The position numbers were made by a program, and so were the translations under genes. A DNA stretch of 64,000 bases, taken from positions 62,079,086 to 62,143,085 of the forward strand of contig NC_052504.1 of the NCBI RefSeq assembly GCF_014356525.2. The letters run 5' to 3'. The stretch comes from Nilaparvata lugens. Taxonomy: Eukaryota; Arthropoda; Insecta; Hemiptera; Delphacidae. Below the pieces are notes generated by a model, which saw only the letters and a list, made by a program, of their open reading frames with translations, had not been told where the DNA came from and searched no databases. Every line of letters starts with the position of its first letter. Position 1 is the first letter of the stretch. Of the stretch, positions 12,301 through 21,049 are shown piece after piece.

Positions 12301-15300
12301 TATAACATATTTGCTCTAACCAGTAAACAAGCTATATTTGTATGCAAGGCCTTTATTAGAATTTTAAACTTCAAGGATTTAATTAGAAACAGACTGTGGT
12401 CAACAATTAGTTTATTTTCTAATGCTCCCAAGATATTAAAATAGATACATAAAGACACCAATGTCAATAGTAATTCATCAAACTTTATACCCAATGATTC
12501 ACATTGAAACAAATAAGAAATAATTTACAAATTTTCGGGGAAATACTTACCGTACATATGTATAAAACCTGTATAATAAACTCATAGCAAAATATAGCAT
12601 TATCAATAAAATATGATTGAATCATTCAAATAAATTTGGTTTACTCAACTTACTACACAATAAACTTATGCCTGTTCTCTTGAACTCTGAAGAGCCTTCA
12701 CTACCTTCGGAAAAATAGCTGAAACAGGCACTTCGTTCTTTTCGTTATCCTCCATTCGATAATCATGAGAATGTTATCAAATTTATATGGTCTCTGATTG
12801 TATCCAGAAATAAATAAATTATTTAGAATGATTTGGACATCCTGCGCCTTACCTCCAAATTTCGATATCACCAACTTTTTTCTATTGTACGTCAAACTCG
12901 GCCAAATTTTCTCCAAGTTTATCGACTTATATAGTGATTTCAGAGTTATAAAATTGGAATTTGAAGGTGAGGCTATAGATCTCTAAATCTTTCTGAACAA
13001 TTTGGTACAATTTTCATGATTAGCTGTCTTTATTATTACAAGATTAAGTTATATAGCAGACAAAAGATACCATTGCATTATTCGTCTCTGTTTTTATCTA
13101 TTACATATAGGTAGTGGTACTATCGTTCAGAATCAACGAGTGATTGTGCAATCGTCAATATTTTCCAATCAAACATCAATATTCGATTGCTGAACACCTA
13201 TGATTAATCTTAAGAGCTGTCGGAGACCAACTTTGTTAGTTCACTTGACTTATAATGACATTTTTTTTGTTTAACAGTGGGATCTTCCATCGCCTCTAGC
13301 GTGGGTTTTGGGAGTTCTGGACACAACCGATGGACGCAGACCGATTTTTAGCAAAATGAAATATCAAGTGGACAACTTTCCCGAGCCAATGCTACTCCAG
13401 CCAGAAGAAGCAACCACTAGCGGCAAAGTGGGTCTCCTCAAGTAAGTAAACTGAATTATAGCAACAAAGGCAACAGCTGTGGAAATTGCCATAGTTTTTT
13501 CAACACAAAAATCAGTTGACATATATGTATCTTATTCTCAATGGTCAAATGGTCACAGCCTAATCTCATCTGCAGCAGTGCTGCATCTCAGTGTGTCTTA
13601 TTCTCTCTTGGACCATAAACTGTGCGTTCACGCTTAAAAATTCCAGGTACTTATATAATCAAAAAATTCTCTAATCCAATCCAATCAATCTCTGGCTTTG
13701 AACAAAAATTTCTGTACATGTTGGCGTTTTAAGTGTTCCTCCAAAATAGTTGTACGAAAAACTCAGGTGGTTTGGAACTTGGCGTGATTCCCGAAACGGC
13801 TTCTTTTCAGTAGGCCTACCTATCTGGTGACTGAACTATCAGTGATAGTCAAGCTAAGTTATTAATAATCAAGCTAACTTAACAACTTGGGAATGCATAA
13901 TTAAACGTTAACCGTTCAGAATACGTTATATTATTGAGAAAAGATAACAAAATCCCTTGGTATAGGGCGTTTAATGTTCAAAATTTCACTGCTTGCTCAA
14001 GCCCATAGTCCACGAAGGTCTTTTTCGTCAAGCTATGTGACTCTGGTACTGTGCCGTTCATTTACTCTCACTCGGCCAATACAGTGATAATCTACAATAG
14101 TCGACAGTAATTGGCTTGGTATTTGGAACGCCCCATACCATGAATATGCTATTGATCGCTTAATTTCCCCTATTTTCCCTATGGTCATTCATATCCATGT
14201 GTCATCACATCAAATCAAGAGTACTAGGCTACTGTATCACCATTTCATCGTGAAATTAGTTTAGTATCTATACATTTCATTTTCCTTGCAGATTTGCACC
14301 TTGGACGGCCAAATTTAGCGATACAATGCAACCCCTAGTGATAGAAGTTTGGAGACCTACAGCTTTAGAAACGTCCGTAGATGTTCTTGGATCTTCCCTA
14401 TTCTTCGATGTTTTCTGGTTTTTCTTCACACCATTCACAGTTTTCAAACTCAAGTAAGTTCAATTTTTAAGAAAATTTATTTGTAGGCTAATATATTTTA
14501 TTTAATATATAACTTTATGAAAGTTGCTATTCAATTGATTTTTGAAACATTTGTGTCAATCCAATAAAATTGAATTGAATTCAATATTTCAGTTAGTATC
14601 TCACAATACTGAAATTCTTATTACCCAATTTTATTTAATAACGTAAGTTTCAGGTAGTTCTCTGGTGTCATATGAAAGTATTGTATTCTTAAAACAGCAA
14701 AATACATTCTTGTATTCAAGAACCTTGAAGTAAACTACAACAGCTCAATTAGGATCAATGACTGAATTACTCAAATCTTGGAAAATATTCAAATTATTTT
14801 ATTTGATAGATTAGTTGAAAGCCTTGTGCATATCGCCCTGCGATTCGCTACGGAGACGATTTCAACCATTTAACCGCGTGTTGGAAATTCTCCCGCACTG
14901 GTGTGCACAAAGCACATTCTTCTTCACAAAGAAGAACGTAGAACAAAGATCAAAGATCGCCAAGGTAATGTTTCTGATGACCTCAGAAACTACTACAAAA
15001 AAATTATATAGTAGTTTTACCTCAAAACTACTATAATGTGACATGGGTCACAGATACCTAAAACAAGTTAACAGGTCATCCAGCTGCCTGAAACGAGTTA
15101 GGTCTTATGAGTTGCCCTTAAATTGAATAGGTGCTACATGGAAACCAAACAACAGACCTTAGTTATCCAGGTCACACAATATTATTAATACTATTCACAA
15201 AAAAAAACACCAAGCTGATTTTATTTTAGGAATATTTACTCATAACTCTTGAATAAATGTTTTCAGATACCTCCCTGTCATAACAAGAAAGGCGAATGAA

Positions 15301-15852
15301 TCAGATGAAGATCTCTTGGGAAGGATTCAATCAACTATTGCATGTGAACTTGGTATTTGTGCCACAAGACACACTGCAGCTGATAAAGTTAGTAGCTGTT
15401 TTATCCAATGTAATATTTTGATTTTTCTCATAGGGTCTACCTATTAGCTTTTTCTGATTTAATAAACTTGTACCTATTTTGTTGAGGTTTTTCTAAAACA
15501 ATGAACAAAAAATAAAAAGAAGTTCTGTTTGAACTTCTTCAAAATATTATTCTGTTTGAAAGAAGTTCTACGTTGTATAGGAATACTGCAATATTGTTAA
15601 GTATATCATAATTTTCTTCTTCACCTTCAGAACAAAATACATTGCTATTGAAGAAATCAGTTTAGAAATACAATAATAATGTAACATTACAATATATAAA
15701 TTTGTAGAACGATCAGTTAACAACAACCAAGAAAAATATTGTAATTTATCAGAAAATTTAGTTTTATAATTTATTACAACTGTCAAATTATAATTCTGTG
15801 CTATTACCAATATTAAAATAATGTAGAACTGTAATATAGGCTACAATATAAT

Positions 15853-15917
<65 letters not shown>

Positions 15918-18900
15918 CAATTATATATATCATATTATATAATTATAATATTATAGTTGACCCAATATTCAAATAATGTTGGAAAGAAACTTGAAGCATG
16001 TTCGGTAGGGGTTCTTAAAAATTCTTTCATCATTCAATCTAAATATTTTGATTCTGGGACATATTTTAGCTTATGTATATTTTTGGACGAAAATTGACTT
16101 GAACGTTTTACAGTAGAAACATAACCTATTTTTTGGACATTTTATTAATTTATCAAAATTTGGGAATGGAATAGATTTGGCCAAGCCGGTTGTTCCTTCC
16201 TGATCATATTTATATGATTTGTGATTCTGTCCACGAATAAATAAATAAAAATATATTTTCTTGAAGAAAATGGTATTTTATTAAAATGCTTCCAAAACAT
16301 AATAAGATTGACTGAATATTTAATATATCTTGTATAGCCTAAAGTCACACCCATCTCTAGCAATGCCATGCCCAACGAACTGGCAACATTGTTCCAGTAG
16401 GCCTGGCTAGCTCTAGTGTCTAGCTCCAGTTGGATGTCCACGTTATAATGGCAGTATTTGGTTAACATTGGTTTTGCTATCCTTGTCTATCATTCGACAA
16501 AACAGATAGCGCTATCCTTTTCTAGCTCCGCAATGTTGCCATATCGGTTTTTAACAATCAAGAAATATAACTTATTAGAAAATATACAATCTTAATTATG
16601 AAAATGTTTTATCAAATCATTGAAAAATATATTTTCTTGGCAAATAAAATATAACTACAGAGATATCGTAAATTCGTAAATTCACATACATCAAAAAGAA
16701 ACCGTTTTGTATATAGTAGTTTAGTTTCCATGATTATTTGGCTGCAAGGTAACATCACATATAGGCCTACTTGTCAACAACCTGAAGACAATTAAACTGG
16801 ATGCTGACCACCACTGGCATTACGTCAACATCTTAGTTGTTTTTAAACATTTCACTTTTTCAAAACATTTCAATTTTAAAATAATAAAAAGCCTAATGGA
16901 AGTTTATAAATTCATAACCGCTGCTGTTATAATATGTTTTCGGTAACATGAATTTAGGACAACCTGTCACACACCCCTGTTTACAACTTCAGTAATCTAT
17001 TTATTAAGATAATATGTTGGACGAAATTGTGCATATGTACATAATTGTTATGTTCTTGTAACAAAACATTATACTGAGTCATTAATAATGAACTATAGGC
17101 CTACTGAACAATATTGATTAGCATTTTGAGACTTTTTTCAATTCAATTTATTCACCACGCACAAAAATACAATGAGAAAAAAAATGTATAAAATTTATAA
17201 GAGATTACAAATTAATTTATTATGGATATCCCATTTTCCTTCCGGAAGTCGCGCTCTACTCAATCACACGAGCAGTCGCTTGTTGTAATTTTTACAACAT
17301 CCTATTTTTTATGTGTTATGTACTCTGTTTACTGTTAAAACATATCTATCAATTTTATAATTAATATTTCCATCTCATTGGATTATTTTACGCCTATGAA
17401 CATTTGCATGATTACCTTTTCGTAGCCCAATAAGGCACACCAAGCAAAGCCAACAATTCTGTGTTATTGGTTCGTTGGCAGTCTCTTTCCCTATAATATA
17501 CAACTACTATAGTAGTGCACTACTTATGCACTGTCGCGACTAGATGGCACCTAAAGACTAAACCATTTCTCGGTTGATACTGCAACTCAGTGGAGTGATG
17601 GGGAGAAAGTTTTGGAATGCATAGGTGACTCATTCACTGACACCACCCCATTCAATAGTTTTGTGCAGCGTACTTTTTACAACAGCGCGACTACCGGAAG
17701 GTTAAAGTTTCATCTATATATAGACACCTAGATTTACTACTTTTAAGTTTACCAATTATAGGACAAGTGCAGGAGTTTGGGTCAAGGTTGCAATTTGAAT
17801 GGAGTTTCAAATTTAATTCTCTGTCTGGCTGTCCTAATTTATTGAAATAAAATGTAATATAGTTGGTTTTCTGTATGTTCAAGCTAAAAGTATTTTTATC
17901 TAGTCACTTTTTTATGCTCAAAAATTTCGCTCTGCAATTTCATGAACCTCAGCCCACGTTCTTCCTGGGAAAATAGTCGCTGTATCATCAGAAAAGGATA
18001 TTATAGTTGGATTTTTAAGTTTTAAATTAATACTGATACTTGATACTGATTTCCACTATTCTTTGGAAATACTGCTATTCTTTCCATCATTTTGCAATTG
18101 TTGTGTTTGTAATAGGTATCCTAATAGTTTTGTATTTGTTTGTAGGTAGAACACATAGCGTTGATCTGACGATATCGAATATTCTTGAGGAGAGTGTGCC
18201 ATTCGCCGCCATTCAAGAGCCTCATCGACCCCAACCCGTGCAGCCGGCTGCTGTGCCACGTCCAAGTAGTCAGCCAGTCGTAAGTCTCAACTGCAAAAAC
18301 TTTGATAATTTTCAACTAAACTCACCTACTGATATCAATAAATAAATCTTTTTGTCTAGAAACATAACAATGTTACAAACAACGTCATATACAATAGCCT
18401 AAACAAAGAACATCTAATTATGCGATAGTAAAAATAATACAATAAATAATAGCAAACACTAAGACGCATAACTCCAGCAACAACATATCACAATAAAATT
18501 TGTAATTACACCGGGTGCGGCAGCAAAACTTCCTCTTCTAAAGTGAACGCCATTTAGTCAGCTGGTGTTGTAGTAGAGCAAATTTGATCTCATTAAAGAG
18601 GTCAGATCATAAAGTTTACTTCCCGACATGTTCATTCGCCATCATGCATTGGAACAATGAGAAGCGTGCATTTGCCGTTGAGACTTATTTTTCGAGCGGA
18701 TGTTCTGTGATCACAACCCAGCGCGCATTTCGAAATCGCTTTATTTTAGCTCCTTTGGTTACTGTTCCGGACCGGAAATCATTTGTTACGTGGGTCACTA
18801 CGTTCAGATAAACTGAAAGTGCAAAAGACGAAGAACTAAAGTCCCTCGGCCCATTAGGTCACCTGAGGACATTTGAGGCGCGAGACTTTCTATGTTGCGA

Positions 18901-20998
18901 TCACCACAGCGTTCTGCGTGCAAACATGCGTCTGCTCTTGGACTTTCCGATCGTTCTGTGAGACGAATTCTCCATTATGATTTTCATTCCCATCCATACT
19001 ACATGGCAATTGTGCAGGAACATTCTGAATGTGACTTCAATTGAGGGAGCACTTTCCAGGACGCCTCATCTCAATTAGGAGCGATTTGGAGTGGCCAGTC
19101 CGATCTCTCGATTTGAACCCTTGTGATTTTTTCTATTTGGGTTTTTGAAATCCTTTGTTTATTTTAACCGTCCAACGACCCTAAAAAATTTGAAGACCAA
19201 TATCAGGGAAGAAATTGCTAACATAACGCCTGCAATGCTGACAAGAGTCATGACAAACGCCAAAAATCGGTTTACTCAGTGTGGAGAGTGGTGTACGTGT
19301 GTATTATGTGTCTACATTACAAAAAATATATACAAACTTTCTGATCCATACAAAGAGATTTATTTACGTTGTTGGTTATCCATCTTGATTTATTTACTTA
19401 AAAAAAGGAAGTTTCGCTGCCGCACTCTGTATAAAAAACTCTCAAAATCCCTCAAGTGAGTCTGGAATTGTGGAACGGCCATCATTCGAACGTCCACATT
19501 GAGTTCATTGAATAGCTTTTCCGACATCTATTGTCAATTTTTTGAGAGCTTGTATATTGATTGCTCTCAATTCTCACATTTAGGCTGCCTCTAAACTTTG
19601 ATAAACTCTGATGATCAATCCAATCAAAATCGACAATGAATAATTACAAAACAATTACTCATCGTCTGTTACTGCTTATAGGCCCGATTGAGCATGTCCA
19701 CTTCTAGGCTCAGGATTCTTGAATAGTAACTTGATTCGTTCAGTATTTCATGGATGAATAAATAATTATATTGACTTTGAAAGTAATCTTGCAAATATCA
19801 AATATTACTCGTGTGTGTCTAAAGATATACAGAGTGTTTCATAAAGGACTTAACAACTTGACTCATAAAAAAATGTTAAGAAAATACATAGAGCTGTATT
19901 TGGTGATGTTACAAAGGGAAACACCTCATGTCTTTTTAGAAAAGTTAAAAAGTACGAAATCGCGCCATAACAAGCACTGCCTCTAGTTATGTTGATAATG
20001 GCTGCTTCCGAGAGTGCTACAACAGCCCATCCTTATCCAAAATGAAAAATCACAGGGAGAGTTTATCTGAATTTTTTGCAACAGTTTTTCGATACCGAAT
20101 GTCGATAAGAATGACTGACGACAGATATCGATAAGAATGACTACCAAGAAAATATTCACTCAATGCAAGATGGTACACCACAACTGCACAACACTATCTA
20201 AGAATGCTTGAGTCCAGTGGAGGAAGTCATTTCAAATTTACCGCTAGGACTTGTTTTACACTAACAAACTATTCTTATAAAAAGTTTAAGTGTTTCCCTT
20301 TGAAACAGGCACTGAACACACTTATTCATTCTTCTTGAATAATTTCTCATCAAAATTTCGTAACACTCTAAATGCTCATTCCTGATTACATAAAACAATT
20401 TGAAAATAGGCCTAGTATTGTAAGATCCATTAATCTGATAGTAACAATTTGACATTGATAATTGTTCGAATTACAGTTAATTATTGTATTCTATGCTCTA
20501 CTATTTTGTTATATACGTATTGAATATATTCACTCAATGATATTCATTCGTTGCAACGTGGCCGCGCTGATATCTTAAAAATGGATAAAATAGGTTGAGC
20601 TCCATGCGCCTGCCACTCTTGTTGTAAGGGTAACCACTTTGAAAGCCCAACTCCTCTAAATAACATTAATTTATAAGCTTGATAATAGTTTCTCACTGGT
20701 TCGGAACCCACCTAAAGCTTTAGGTCTACTCTTCTAACATAATCATCCGTTTCATTATTCTCGCTCAGGCCTTCGTGCTCATGTGTGCATCATCCTCAGC
20801 AACAAAAAATGACTCTTTCAAAATAAATCACAATAATAATTTTATGTTTATATGGTGTCTCTTTATCTACTTTTGCTAAAGACTTCAAATATCTACAAAC
20901 AATCTATTGATTATGTTTCTCCATTACTTAGAATTAAGTATTGAATTTTGAAATATAGCTCATTAATATTCTCAACTTTTAGTTCACAATGGTCCATC

Positions 20999-21049
<51 letters not shown>

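Noticed and set aside
13500..14290. Possible alternative AUP1 exons in intron 4
   Set aside because: No frame between valid splice sites extends the alignment; the flanking exons join in phase without it.
16145..16468. 107-codon minus-strand ORF in the AUP1 intron
   Set aside because: No domain, biased composition, no conserved splice context.
18056..18315. Minus-strand ORFs over the AUP1 CUE exon
   Set aside because: Antisense shadows of the 18146-18279 exon.
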